From contig CASFOZ010000004.1 in the NCBI GenBank assembly GCA_949296455.1, forward strand, positions 62,001-126,000: a stretch of 64,000 bases of DNA, written 5' to 3'. The stretch's first letter is position 1; each line of letters begins with the position of its first letter. This DNA comes from an uncultured Eubacteriales bacterium (GTDB taxonomy: Bacteria > Bacillota > Clostridia > Christensenellales > CALVMC01). Below, piece by piece: positions 18,115-25,705 of the stretch. A program made the position numbers and the translations under genes. Under the pieces are notes generated by a model, which was not told the DNA's origin, ran no database searches, and saw nothing but the letters and a program-made list of their open reading frames with translations.

Positions 18115-18906
18115 ATGTGCAGAAAAATTGTCGTAACTTCCGGAAAAGGCGGAGTCGGAAAAACTACCGTAACAACTAAACTCGGTATCAATCTTTCCAA
18201 AATGGGAAGAAAAGTAGTACTTATCGACGGCGATGTGGGGCTTAACAATCTCGATGTCGTAATGGGTGTTGAAAACAAAGTAGTTTATGATATGTGCGAT
18301 GTGTTAAGCGGTAAGTGCAGGATAAAGCAGGCGCTTATTCCAGACCTTTACGAAAAGAGTCTTTTCGTACTTCCTTCGGCTCACGCTTACGAAAGCGACG
18401 ATATATCGCCGCAAGGGTTCAGAGCCCTTGTCGACGCTTTATCGGAAGATTTCGATTATATAATCATTGACTGTCCTGCGGGAATAGAAGGCGGATTTCA
18501 CCGTGCGGTATCTTCCGCTACCGAAGCCCTTGTTGTGACTACCCCTCATATATCTTCCGTGCGTGATGCGGATAAAGTTCTGTCTTTGCTTTCCACTTAC
18601 AATATGATAGATATAGGACTTGTAGTAAACAGACTCAGGGGTGACTTGGTAATTTCGGGCGAGATGATGAGCGAAGGGGATATTTCAAGACTTTTAAGAT
18701 GTAAGCCTATGGGAGTTATTCCCGAAGACGATTTGCTTTTACAATCACAGGCGGACAGAGCGGGCAGAAATTCAGGCTGTTCTGCGATAGCTTTCAACCT
18801 TCTTGCAGACAACATAGAAAACGGAAATAAGAGAATTTACGATTGCACGGCAAGGTTCAGAGGTTTCTTTTCAAAAATAAAATTAATGATGAGAAATAAA
18901 GTTTAA
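18115..18906 (+). CDS. minD: Septum site-determining ATPase MinD
   Basis: This is a membrane-cycling ATPase that places the division septum. The deviant Walker A KGGVGKTT is at the N terminus, followed by DGDVGLNNLD and the switch region DCPAGIEGGF. The C terminus has a basic amphipathic stretch (RFRGFFSKIKLMMRNK), the membrane-targeting helix. The length of 263 residues is normal. It is followed by minE after 127 bases. minC, the actual FtsZ inhibitor, is not in the window. Confidence 0.96.
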   Translation: MCRKIVVTSGKGGVGKTTVTTKLGINLSKMGRKVVLIDGDVGLNNLDVVMGVENKVVYDMCDVLSGKCRIKQALIPDLYEKSLFVLPSAHAYESDDISPQGFRALVDALSEDFDYIIIDCPAGIEGGFHRAVSSATEALVVTTPHISSVRDADKVLSLLSTYNMIDIGLVVNRLRGDLVISGEMMSEGDISRLLRCKPMGVIPEDDLLLQSQADRAGRNSGCSAIAFNLLADNIENGNKRIYDCTARFRGFFSKIKLMMRNKV

Positions 18907-19033
18907 GTATTTATCACTCTTATCGAACTTACAATTTATTATATTCAGGTTCATTAATTCAAAGTATATCTGTTAAAAAAAACTATCAAAATTTATTAAA
19001 TTAATCGGTTAAATATTTTTAAAGGAGAAGGTT

Positions 19034-19279
19034 ATGAGAAAAGCGGAAGAGACGGCTTTGCGTTTAAAAAAGGTTCTTTTACAGGATAAACTCAATGTCA
19101 ATGTGGAATTTATGCAGGTTTTGGAGTCAGACCTTTATAACCTTCTTGAAAATTATCTTGCTTTAAAACAAGGCAGTTTGAGAATCAAAATGGATCTTAC
19201 CGACAGCGGAGATTATCGCATTAAAATTACGGCGGATTGCGACAGAGTTAAAAATATAGGCATAGTTAAAAAAGTTTAA
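19034..19279 (+). CDS. minE: MinE, topological specificity factor
   Basis: This 81-residue protein has a helical N terminus (ALRLKKVLLQDKLNV) of the kind that contacts MinD, and a C-terminal beta-rich half. That matches small clostridial MinE proteins. AAGGAGAAGG precedes the ATG. Its place directly after minD is the strongest evidence, since MinE is poorly conserved in sequence. Confidence 0.88.
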   Translation: MRKAEETALRLKKVLLQDKLNVNVEFMQVLESDLYNLLENYLALKQGSLRIKMDLTDSGDYRIKITADCDRVKNIGIVKKV

Positions 19280-19340
19280 ATATTTCGGTTATATTTCTCG
19301 ATTTCTTCGAATATATTTTAATGAATTTGCGAGGTGTGTT

Positions 19341-19604
19341 ATGAAATTTGAAGATTTAAGAGAAACCGAAACGGTTGTTTACGAAAATAATAATATAATT
19401 TATAAACAGAAAAAGAGAAAAAACAGAGATAAAATCGGTTCAAAACACGGCTTTTTCGGACTTCTTGCAATCGACCTTGCCGTTTGTCTTGTTATATCGC
19501 TTGCATGTCTTGCGTTTAATTTTATTAAAGTCAACGCAAACACACAGGTTTCGGAAAGCGGTAGTACGATTGAAGATTATGTCAGTTCTACTATGAATGC
19601 TTAA
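19341..19604 (+). CDS. Small single-pass membrane protein at the spoIVFA position
   Basis: The 87 residues comprise a basic cytoplasmic N terminus (KQKKRKNRDK), one membrane helix (about residues 38-63) and a short outside tail. It overlaps the start of the SpoIVFB-like protease gene by eight bases. In Bacillus the gene before spoIVFB is spoIVFA, a single-pass protein with a LytM/M23 domain that holds the protease inactive. This protein has the same topology but no M23 domain, so it may be a shortened SpoIVFA or an unrelated partner. Similarity to SpoIVFA itself is too weak to claim. Confidence 0.6.
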   Translation: MKFEDLRETETVVYENNNIIYKQKKRKNRDKIGSKHGFFGLLAIDLAVCLVISLACLAFNFIKVNANTQVSESGSTIEDYVSSTMNA

Positions 19605-20436
19605 AATAAGATTTCATTATCTGTTTATTTTACTTGTTATTGCGCTTTTGCTTTTGGGCAGGGCGCAAATTTTAATTTGTTCCGTAACCGCAGTTATACT
19701 TCACGAAGCCGGTCACGCTCTCGCTGCAAAAAACAGGGGATATGTTATGGAAAAAATTCTTCTGATGCCGTACGGCGCCGTTCTTTGCGGGGGAGAAAAC
19801 TTTACGAGAAAAGACAATATTATTATAGCCTTATCGGGACCTTTGGTAAATCTTGCCCTTATTCTTATTTGCGTTTCCTTATGGTGGCTCTTTCCCGAAA
19901 GTTATAACTATACTTTAACATTTGTGGAAGTCAATACCGCTATTCTTCTTTTTAATCTTCTTCCCGCTTTTCCGCTTGACGGGGCGAGAGTGCTTACAGG
20001 GATATTTAAAAACAGATTGAAAGCCCTTAAAATATTAAGAATGTCGGGACTTTTAATTTCATTTATACTGCTTGCGGCTTTTGTCGTCACGGCTTTTTAC
20101 GAAATAAATTATACACTCGGAATTTCAGCCGTATTTCTTGCCTTCGGCGCTCTTTCGGGAACAAAAAAGGAGGCTTATGTGCATATAAGTAAAAATCTTC
20201 CGTTTACAAAAAATTACAACCAGCCTCTCGAAGTCAAGGAATATTCAGTTCAGGCTAAAATTCAGCTTTTTAAAACCGTCCGTCTTATAAAACCGGATAC
20301 CTTGTGCGTCTTTAAAATTTATGACGGCAAAAAACTTATCGCAACGGTAAAGGAAAACGAACTCGAAAGCCTTATTACAGGCTTCGATTTAAAGGACAAT
20401 TTTCTGACCGTTCTTAAAAAAGCAAAAAGAATATAA
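19597..20436 (+). CDS. SpoIVFB-like intramembrane metalloprotease (M50)
   Basis: This is a site-2-protease-family zinc peptidase in the membrane. HEAGH (residues 36-40) supplies the zinc histidines and catalytic Glu, and LLPAFPLDGAR (about 121-131) supplies the aspartate ligand in a second helix. Several other hydrophobic helices surround them. The 279 residues include a C-terminal cytoplasmic domain of about 90 residues, like the CBS region of SpoIVFB though not clearly one. In Bacillus SpoIVFB cleaves pro-sigma-K late in sporulation. Here the substrate is unknown; the synteny with minD, rplU, prp and rpmA supports orthology. Confidence 0.85.
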   Translation: MLKIRFHYLFILLVIALLLLGRAQILICSVTAVILHEAGHALAAKNRGYVMEKILLMPYGAVLCGGENFTRKDNIIIALSGPLVNLALILICVSLWWLFPESYNYTLTFVEVNTAILLFNLLPAFPLDGARVLTGIFKNRLKALKILRMSGLLISFILLAAFVVTAFYEINYTLGISAVFLAFGALSGTKKEAYVHISKNLPFTKNYNQPLEVKEYSVQAKIQLFKTVRLIKPDTLCVFKIYDGKKLIATVKENELESLITGFDLKDNFLTVLKKAKRI

Positions 20437-20646
20437 CTTTTAAAATATCTGATAATTAAAGAAAAAAATTAAAAATTATTTTTATTATCTTTATTGATAT
20501 TCAATAGCTATTTATTATAATTTAAATAAATTCAATATTATTCGTAATTTTTTTGTCCGCTGTCAAATATCTGTTTTTATTTTATGAAATAAAATATCAT
20601 ATTTAATGCAGTTTTATTTTAATGTAAAACTTATTTTAATAAGTTT

Positions 20647-20850
20647 TCAATCTTCCAGTCCTGCAAGGTAGTCAATACTTACGCCGAAATACTTTGACAG
20701 CGCAATAAGTTTAGACAGGGTAGGCTCGCACTTATCGAGTTCCCACAGACTGATTATGGATTTTCCAACATCGATTTCTATTGCAAGCTGAATTTGCCCG
20801 ATTCCTTTTTCCTGACGCAAATTTCTGAGTCTTTCACCAAATCCTTTCAT
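20647..20850 (-). CDS. XRE-family helix-turn-helix regulator
   Basis: This short DNA-binding protein of 67 residues consists only of the Cro/C1 helix-turn-helix domain: ERLRNLRQEKGIGQIQLAIE, then KSIISLWELDKCEPTLSKL, then YFGVSIDYLAG. I prefer the ATG at 20848-20850, since a longer reading from GTG 20868 would run through the palindromic operator. It is divergent from two zinc-ribbon membrane genes. Two matching palindromes lie between them, which points to local autoregulation. Confidence 0.9.
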   Translation of the reverse strand: MKGFGERLRNLRQEKGIGQIQLAIEIDVGKSIISLWELDKCEPTLSKLIALSKYFGVSIDYLAGLED

Positions 20851-20860
20851 AATTATAAAT

Positions 20861-20914
20861 TTTCCCACAATTTTGGGAAAAATACTTTACTTCCCAGTAT
20901 AATGGGAGTATAAT
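20861..20914. promoter_or_regulatory. Divergent operator-promoter with two palindromes
   Basis: Palindrome 1 is TTTCCCA-CAATTT-TGGGAAA (20861-20880), just upstream of the XRE start. Palindrome 2 is TCCCA-GTATAA-TGGGA (20892-20907). Both have the core TCCCA-N6-TGGGA and their centres are 29 bases apart. Palindrome 2 fills the spacer of a forward promoter, TTTACT (20886-20891), 17 bases, TATAAT (20909-20914), so bound regulator would block the zinc-ribbon genes. Confidence 0.8.
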
Positions 20915-20944
20915 AAAATTATCAAAGTTTAAAGGAGTATATTA

Positions 20945-21277
20945 ATGTATTGTAAAAATTGCGGAAAGGAAATATCCGACGGTTCGGTTGTCTGTATACA
21001 TTGCGGAGCAAAAGCCGATAACGAAATACCTTTCAATATTCTTTCGATTGTAGGGTTTGCTCTGTCTTTCTTTTTGGCTGTACCGGGGCTTATATGTTCC
21101 ATAATAGGATACTTACAGATTAAAAAAAGCGTTTACAGGGGAAAATCGTTAGCCGTTGCAGGTATTGTGATAAGTTCCGTTTCCATTGTAATTACTTTTA
21201 TTGCAATAATTTACGCTATTTCTTTGGCGGCTACCATTGCGACTACATATCCTTCTTATCCTAATTACTATTACTGA
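20945..21277 (+). CDS. Zinc-ribbon membrane protein (DUF4190-like), copy 1
   Basis: The protein has 110 residues. An N-terminal zinc ribbon uses Cys3, Cys6, Cys17 and Cys20 (CKNCG...CIHCGAK). Two hydrophobic segments with the pattern GLICSIIGYLQIKKS and GIVISSVSIVI between and around them resemble DUF4190. It ends in an aromatic tail, YPSYPNYYY. It is likely a membrane protein with the zinc ribbon in the cytoplasm. It is transcribed from the promoter that carries XRE operator 2. The function is not known. Confidence 0.75.
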   Translation: MYCKNCGKEISDGSVVCIHCGAKADNEIPFNILSIVGFALSFFLAVPGLICSIIGYLQIKKSVYRGKSLAVAGIVISSVSIVITFIAIIYAISLAATIATTYPSYPNYYY

Positions 21278-21327
21278 TTATCTTTAAATCAATTTTCTAA
21301 TTTAAAAAATAAAAAGGAGTTTTATAT

Positions 21328-21651
21328 ATGTTTTGTTATAATTGCGGGAAAGAGATTGGCGAACATACGATAATTTGTAATAATTGCGGGGCAAAAATTA
21401 AAAAATCCTATAATTTACTTTCGTTAGTTGGCTTTATTTGTTCCTTTTTTTTAGTAATCCCGGGGCTTGTATGCTCGATTATCGGCTTTTTGGAAATTCA
21501 AAAAAGCAACGAAAAAGGTAAGGGCTTAGCCTTAGCAGGTATTATAATAAGTTCTTTTTTAATCAGTGTTTTAATAGTGCTTTTAATAATTTATTTAGTA
21601 AATCTTAGCAATACTCCGGGTTATCCTACTTATCCTAATTACTATTATTAA
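21328..21651 (+). CDS. Zinc-ribbon membrane protein (DUF4190-like), copy 2
   Basis: This is a paralogue of the preceding gene (107 residues), with the same four cysteines at 3, 6, 17 and 20. It has the same two membrane segments (GLVCSIIGFLEIQKS) and the same terminal tail, YPTYPNYYY. It lies 50 bases downstream with its own AAAAAGGAG and probably shares the transcript. Codon use in the two copies differs enough that the duplication does not look recent. Confidence 0.75.
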   Translation: MFCYNCGKEIGEHTIICNNCGAKIKKSYNLLSLVGFICSFFLVIPGLVCSIIGFLEIQKSNEKGKGLALAGIIISSFLISVLIVLLIIYLVNLSNTPGYPTYPNYYY

Positions 21652-22025
21652 AATTAATCCGAACAAAAAAATATACGAAAAAACATTAAAAAATTATTTT
21701 TTTTAAAGACAATTAATCTCATTGAAAAGGTGAAATAAGTTATTTCGGTAATAGGAAAATTTTAGTAATCGGTTAAAAGTAATTTGATATTTATTAAAAA
21801 AGCAGATTAATATTTTCGTTTAAACTGTTGGGGACGGAATAACCGTTTAGCCAAATCGGCATAATTTTGCCGATTTTATTTAATTAATTTTCTTTTATTT
21901 AATTTTATTTATTTAAATTATACAGAAAAACTTTTAAATATATTTAATATTTATTTTCCGATGTGCTATAATAAACCTGTTAAAAGGAGATAAAGAAGGG
22001 TTTTACCGTCTTTAAAAAATTTTCT
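21652..22025. other. Intergenic region with terminator and RNase G promoter
   Basis: A terminator-like hairpin AAATCGGCA-TAATT-TTGCCGATTT lies at 21853-21878. A TATAAT with extended TG (21967-21972) is the likely RNase G promoter; its -35 (TTAATA, 21944-21949) is poor. A strong AAAAGGAGAT at 21983-21990 is 36 bases before the RNase G start, with no start codon at a usable distance. The rest is AT-rich without open frames. Confidence 0.6.
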
Positions 22026-23513
22026 ATGAATAAAATGTATATCGATGTCGAGCCTTCCCGCACTCAGGTTGTTATAACAAGAGACGGAGAGTTCAGCGAA
22101 TATTATATAGAGCCTGCAACTGCCGATAAACTCGTAGGTAATATTTATAAAGGAAAGGTCGTAAATATCCTTCAAGGAATGAAAGCGGCTTTTGTGAACA
22201 TGGGGCTTGAAAGGAACGGTTTTTTGGATGTAGGAAACATACTTCTCGATAAAACCGTACTTTCCGACGAAGAAGCGGGAAAGTTAAACAGATTCGATAT
22301 CAAAGAAGACGACGAAGTTATGTGTCAGATAGTAAAAGAGCCTTTCGGGACAAAAGGTCCTCGCATAACTTTAAATATTTCTATTCCGGGAAGATTTATT
22401 GTTTTTTCGCCCGTTCTCGACTATGTGGGCATTTCAAGAAAAATAGAAGACGAAGAGATAAAAAGCAGACTTACAAAACTTGTGGAAGATAACAAAAAGG
22501 GCAGTTTCGGGTACATTATTAGAACTGCTGCGGCTTGCGCATGTGAAGATGAAATTGTGGCCGAAATGAGACTTCTTGAAAAGGAATGGGAAAAGATAAA
22601 GGAAAATTTCGTAAGCAGCGAGCCTTGCAAAATTATTTATAACGACGGCGATTTGGTAAAGCGTACTTTAAGAGATATGCTTACTCTCGATATCAACGAG
22701 ATAATAACAAACGACGAAAAACTTTACGATATTTTATCTTCCGACGCTCTTTATAAAAGATATAAAACAGAACTTTATTCGGGGGAAGAAGATTTGATTT
22801 ATTTTTACGGTTTTACACCGAAAATAGAAAATCTTTTGAAAAGAAAGGTGCAGCTTAAAAACGGCGCAAATATCGTAATAGAAAAAACCGAAGCTTTAAC
22901 CGTTATCGATGTGAATACCGGCAAATTCGTAGGTTCCGACGATTTCCAAAAAACGATTATGGATACCAATCTTATAGCAGCCGAAGAAATTGCACGGCAA
23001 ATAAAACTCAGAAACATAGGCGGAATAATAATTGTCGATTTTATCGATATGGAAAACGAAGAAAACAAAAGCGAACTTTTAAAAACCCTCGAAAAGGCTT
23101 TCAAAAACGATAAACAGAAAGCCGCCGTTGTCGGAATTACCGGTCTCGGACTTGTTGAAATAACGAGAAAAAAGTCAAGGGGCAGCATAAATTCTCAGCT
23201 TTTGCAAAACTGTCCTTACTGTCACGGCGACGGTTATGTTCAGTCAGGGGAGTTTGTTATAATGAAATTAAGACAGGCGATAGAAAAACTCGTCGCAGAA
23301 GCCGACCCGCCCGCACTTGTCGTAAGAGTTCACCCGACAGTGTTTTCAAAAATTTTTGCTCAAAGGTATCTTGAAAAAGACAGCGCAGGGCCTTGGAAGA
23401 AAATCAGAATTTACATTATACCCGACGAATCGTTGCATATAGAAGACTTTTTCGTTCAGGTGGAAAGAAATATTGTTTTGGACCTTCCCAACAGCGCAAA
23501 AATGCTTTATTGA
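22026..23513 (+). CDS. rng: Ribonuclease G/E family endoribonuclease
   Basis: This is a single-strand endoribonuclease for rRNA and mRNA processing. The S1-type region VGNIYKGKVVNILQGMKAAFVNMGL lies near residue 37. The catalytic motifs TVIDVNTGKF and IIIVDFIDM supply the two magnesium-binding aspartates. CPYCHGDG is the zinc-link that dimerises the enzyme. The length of 495 residues is typical of RNase G without the RNase E scaffold tail. No ribosome binding site lies close to ATG 22026; the second ATG at 22035 is possible. RNase G is commonly found just upstream of rplU in Clostridia, as here. Confidence 0.95.
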   Translation: MNKMYIDVEPSRTQVVITRDGEFSEYYIEPATADKLVGNIYKGKVVNILQGMKAAFVNMGLERNGFLDVGNILLDKTVLSDEEAGKLNRFDIKEDDEVMCQIVKEPFGTKGPRITLNISIPGRFIVFSPVLDYVGISRKIEDEEIKSRLTKLVEDNKKGSFGYIIRTAAACACEDEIVAEMRLLEKEWEKIKENFVSSEPCKIIYNDGDLVKRTLRDMLTLDINEIITNDEKLYDILSSDALYKRYKTELYSGEEDLIYFYGFTPKIENLLKRKVQLKNGANIVIEKTEALTVIDVNTGKFVGSDDFQKTIMDTNLIAAEEIARQIKLRNIGGIIIVDFIDMENEENKSELLKTLEKAFKNDKQKAAVVGITGLGLVEITRKKSRGSINSQLLQNCPYCHGDGYVQSGEFVIMKLRQAIEKLVAEADPPALVVRVHPTVFSKIFAQRYLEKDSAGPWKKIRIYIIPDESLHIEDFFVQVERNIVLDLPNSAKMLY

Positions 23514-23693
23514 TTTAAGGTTGATATTTTAATTTATCTTAGAAAATGTTTTATTTATCTGAGATAAATATTTATACGAATATTTAACTCATTAGATATT
23601 AATGCAATATTCTTTAACGGAATTTAGCTTAAATAATTTTCTGTAAAATAAATAAATTTCATTTTTCTTTTTTATATATATACCTTTTATCCG

Positions 23694-23722
23694 TTGACAA
23701 AAGTATTTAAAATTGTTAAACT
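23694..23722 (+). promoter_or_regulatory. Promoter of rplU-prp-rpmA
   Basis: A consensus -35 TTGACA (23694-23699), 17-base spacer and TAAACT (23717-23722). Transcription would begin just before the structured leader. Confidence 0.7.
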
Positions 23723-23800
23723 ACTTATTAGCCGCTTGAAAAGGGCCACTAAGTGCGTAAGCCGCCCGGGCAGCGAGACTGGTGAAGAGGAGGTATTTTT
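23723..23800 (+). ncRNA. Probable L21 leader (ribosomal protein autoregulatory element)
   Basis: The GC-rich untranslated leader stands out from its AT-rich surroundings. It contains CCGCTTGAAAAGG, then CACTAAGTG, GCGTAAGCCGC and CCGGGCAGCGAGACTGG, able to form short hairpins, and ends in AGGAGG before the rplU ATG. Content and position resemble the Firmicute L21_leader family recalled from memory. A covariance-model search would settle it. Confidence 0.6.
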
Positions 23801-24109
23801 ATGTACGCTATTATTACAGCAGGCGGAAAACAGTACAAGGTCGAAAAAGACCTTAAACTCAATGTCGAAAAGTTAGACGCTAATGTCGGCGATAAAGTCA
23901 AATTCGATTTGCTCTTTATTAGCGACGAAGGCAAGGTTACTAACGGTAACCCTATCAAAAACGCTTATGCGGAAGCCGAAGTTTTAGCTCAGGGCAAAGA
24001 TAAGAAAATTATTGTTTTCAAGTATAAAGCAAAAAAGAACGAAAGAAAGCGTCAAGGGCACAGACAGCCTTTTACTACCGTTAAAATTCTGTCAATAGTT
24101 CAGGGCTGA
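23801..24109 (+). CDS. rplU: 50S ribosomal protein L21
   Basis: This large-subunit protein of 102 residues opens YAIITAGGKQYKVEKD and ends in a basic KRQGHRQPFTTVKI, both diagnostic of L21. AGAGGAGG precedes the ATG. Its stop overlaps the start of prp (TGATG at 24107-24111), the conserved rplU-ysxB-rpmA arrangement. Confidence 0.98.
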   Translation: MYAIITAGGKQYKVEKDLKLNVEKLDANVGDKVKFDLLFISDEGKVTNGNPIKNAYAEAEVLAQGKDKKIIVFKYKAKKNERKRQGHRQPFTTVKILSIVQG

Positions 24110-24438
24110 TGACTACGGTAGAAGTTTACAAAAAAAACAACAGCATTTATAAAGTCGTATGCAACGGGCATACGGATTACGGAATAGCAGGCGAGGATAT
24201 AGTTTGCGCCGCTCTCTCATCGGTAGTTCAGACGGCACTTTTAGGACTGCTTCAAATTGCGGTAATAAACGTCGAATACAAAGCCGATGACAAAGAAGGT
24301 TATTTTGAAATGGTTTTACCGGATAATTTATCTTCTTCAAAAAGGCACGATGCGGACATTATTTTAAATACTATGCTTTGCGGAGTAAAAGATTTACACG
24401 AAGGTTATTCCGATTTTGTGGAATTGGAGGTTCATTAA
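24109..24438 (+). CDS. prp: Prp, cysteine protease that processes L27
   Basis: This ribosomal-processing protease (YsxB family) has 109 residues. The catalytic pair is visible as His21 in NGHTDYG and Cys33 in DIVCAALS. In Staphylococcus, Prp removes the N-terminal extension of L27 after a Phe-Phe or similar site; the rpmA gene two bases downstream has just such an extension. It is overlapped at its start by rplU. Confidence 0.93.
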   Translation: MTTVEVYKKNNSIYKVVCNGHTDYGIAGEDIVCAALSSVVQTALLGLLQIAVINVEYKADDKEGYFEMVLPDNLSSSKRHDADIILNTMLCGVKDLHEGYSDFVELEVH

Positions 24439-24439
24439 A

Positions 24440-24709
24440 ATGTTTATTAATATACAGTTATTCGCCCATAAAAAAGGCGGCGGCAGCTCCAAAAACGGCA
24501 GAGACAGTGCGGCTCAAAGATTAGGAGTCAAAAGAGCCGACGGTCAGGGAATTCTTGCAGGCGGTATTATCGTAAGACAAAGGGGTACGAAAATTCATCC
24601 CGGAGTCAATGTAGGTAAAGGCAAGGACGATACCTTATTTGCTCTTAAAGACGGCGTCGTTAAGTTTGAAAGAAAGGGCAGGGACAAAAAACAAGTAAGC
24701 GTGTATTGA
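24440..24709 (+). CDS. rpmA: 50S ribosomal protein L27 with cleavable N-terminal extension
   Basis: The protein has 89 residues when started at ATG 24440, which follows GGAGG (24426-24430) and the prp stop. The sequence begins [17 protein letters not shown]. Mature L27 in most bacteria starts at AHKK, so the first eight residues are the Prp-cleaved propeptide, with the cut expected after Phe8. The rest ([18 protein letters not shown], then [13 protein letters not shown]) is typical. L27's free N terminus reaches the peptidyl transferase centre, which explains the need for cleavage. Confidence 0.96.
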   Translation: MFINIQLFAHKKGGGSSKNGRDSAAQRLGVKRADGQGILAGGIIVRQRGTKIHPGVNVGKGKDDTLFALKDGVVKFERKGRDKKQVSVY

Positions 24710-24712
24710 TTG

Positions 24713-24740
24713 AAAGCCGAACACAATGTTCGGCTTTTTA
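24713..24740 (+). terminator. Terminator after rpmA
   Basis: AAAGCCGAACA-CAA-TGTTCGGCTTT followed by TTA, directly after the rpmA stop. Confidence 0.85.
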
Positions 24741-24800
24741 ATATCGTAAAGATTAAAAATTTAATTTGATGTCTTTACGCTCGGTAAGGTTAAATTTGCG

Positions 24801-24870
24801 CAATTCGATTTGCGTTGTCTAGTCGGTTAGATTAAATATACAATTCAATTTGCGTTGTCTTTACGGTCGG
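24801..24870 (+). repeat. Short direct repeats with 40-base period
   Basis: CAATTCGATTTGCGTTGTCT (24801-24820) returns as CAATTCAATTTGCGTTGTCT (24841-24860), one base different. Flanking TTTACGcTCGGT and TTTACGgTCGGT extend the similarity on either side. They lie between a terminator and the glycosylase gene. Confidence 0.7.
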
Positions 24871-24898
24871 TTTTTTATTTAAACGGAGGATAAAATTT

Positions 24899-25705
24899 TT
24901 GGAAAGGTTAATAATCAGTTCAAAGGATTTTTGTATTAAAGAAACTCTCGATTGCGGGCAGCTTTTCAGATACAAAGAAAAGGACGGCGTGTACAGCGTT
25001 ATTTCCAAGGATAAGAGAGCCTTTATTTCTCAGAGCGAGCAAGATATTATTCTTGAAACGGACGATATGGCTTATTTTGAAAATTATTTCGATTTGAATA
25101 CCGATTACGGCAAAATCAAAGAGAGACTTAAAGACAAGCCTTTAATGAAAGAAGCCGTATCCTTTGCAGGCGGAATAAGGATACTTAAACAGGATTTATT
25201 CGAAACGGTTATAAGTTTTATCATTTCCGCCAATAATCACATACCGAGGATAAAAGGTATTATTGAAAGACTCTGCGAGGCTCTCGGCGAGGAAAAGGAC
25301 GGGTTTTACGCATTTCCGAAGCCAAGCAGAATGGCGGAAAAAAATGCCGATTTTTATTATAAACTCGGTGCAGGTTACAGAGCCGATTACCTTGCCGATA
25401 CCGCCCGTAAAATAGATTCGGGCTTCGATATAAACGCAGTTTTTAATATGGATTTGGAAGAAGCCTCTAAGCACCTTCAGAAACTCAAAGGCGTAGGCGA
25501 AAAGGTTGCGGATTGCATACTTCTTTTCGGGGCAGGAAAAACTCAGGCCTTTCCCGTCGATACATGGATTAAAAAGGTGTATTCCGATATTTTTAAAGAC
25601 GCAGTCACAAATAAACAAATGAGACAAGAATTAATGAGTCTTTACGGTAGCGACAGCGGTTATGCTCAGCAATATTTATATTATTATAAAAGGGAGAATA
25701 AATGA
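24899..25705 (+). CDS. 8-oxoguanine DNA glycosylase/lyase (Ogg type)
   Basis: This base-excision-repair enzyme of the HhH-GPD superfamily has 268 residues. The N terminus has the Ogg feature ETLDCGQLFRY. The helix-hairpin-helix KLKGVGEKVADCILLF carries Lys202, the likely Schiff-base nucleophile, and PVDTW carries Asp221, the catalytic aspartate. There is no C-terminal iron-sulfur motif, which separates it from Nth and MutY. The start is TTG at 24899, chosen because CGGAGGA lies eight bases before it. It overlaps the next gene by four bases. Confidence 0.88.
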   Translation: MERLIISSKDFCIKETLDCGQLFRYKEKDGVYSVISKDKRAFISQSEQDIILETDDMAYFENYFDLNTDYGKIKERLKDKPLMKEAVSFAGGIRILKQDLFETVISFIISANNHIPRIKGIIERLCEALGEEKDGFYAFPKPSRMAEKNADFYYKLGAGYRADYLADTARKIDSGFDINAVFNMDLEEASKHLQKLKGVGEKVADCILLFGAGKTQAFPVDTWIKKVYSDIFKDAVTNKQMRQELMSLYGSDSGYAQQYLYYYKRENK

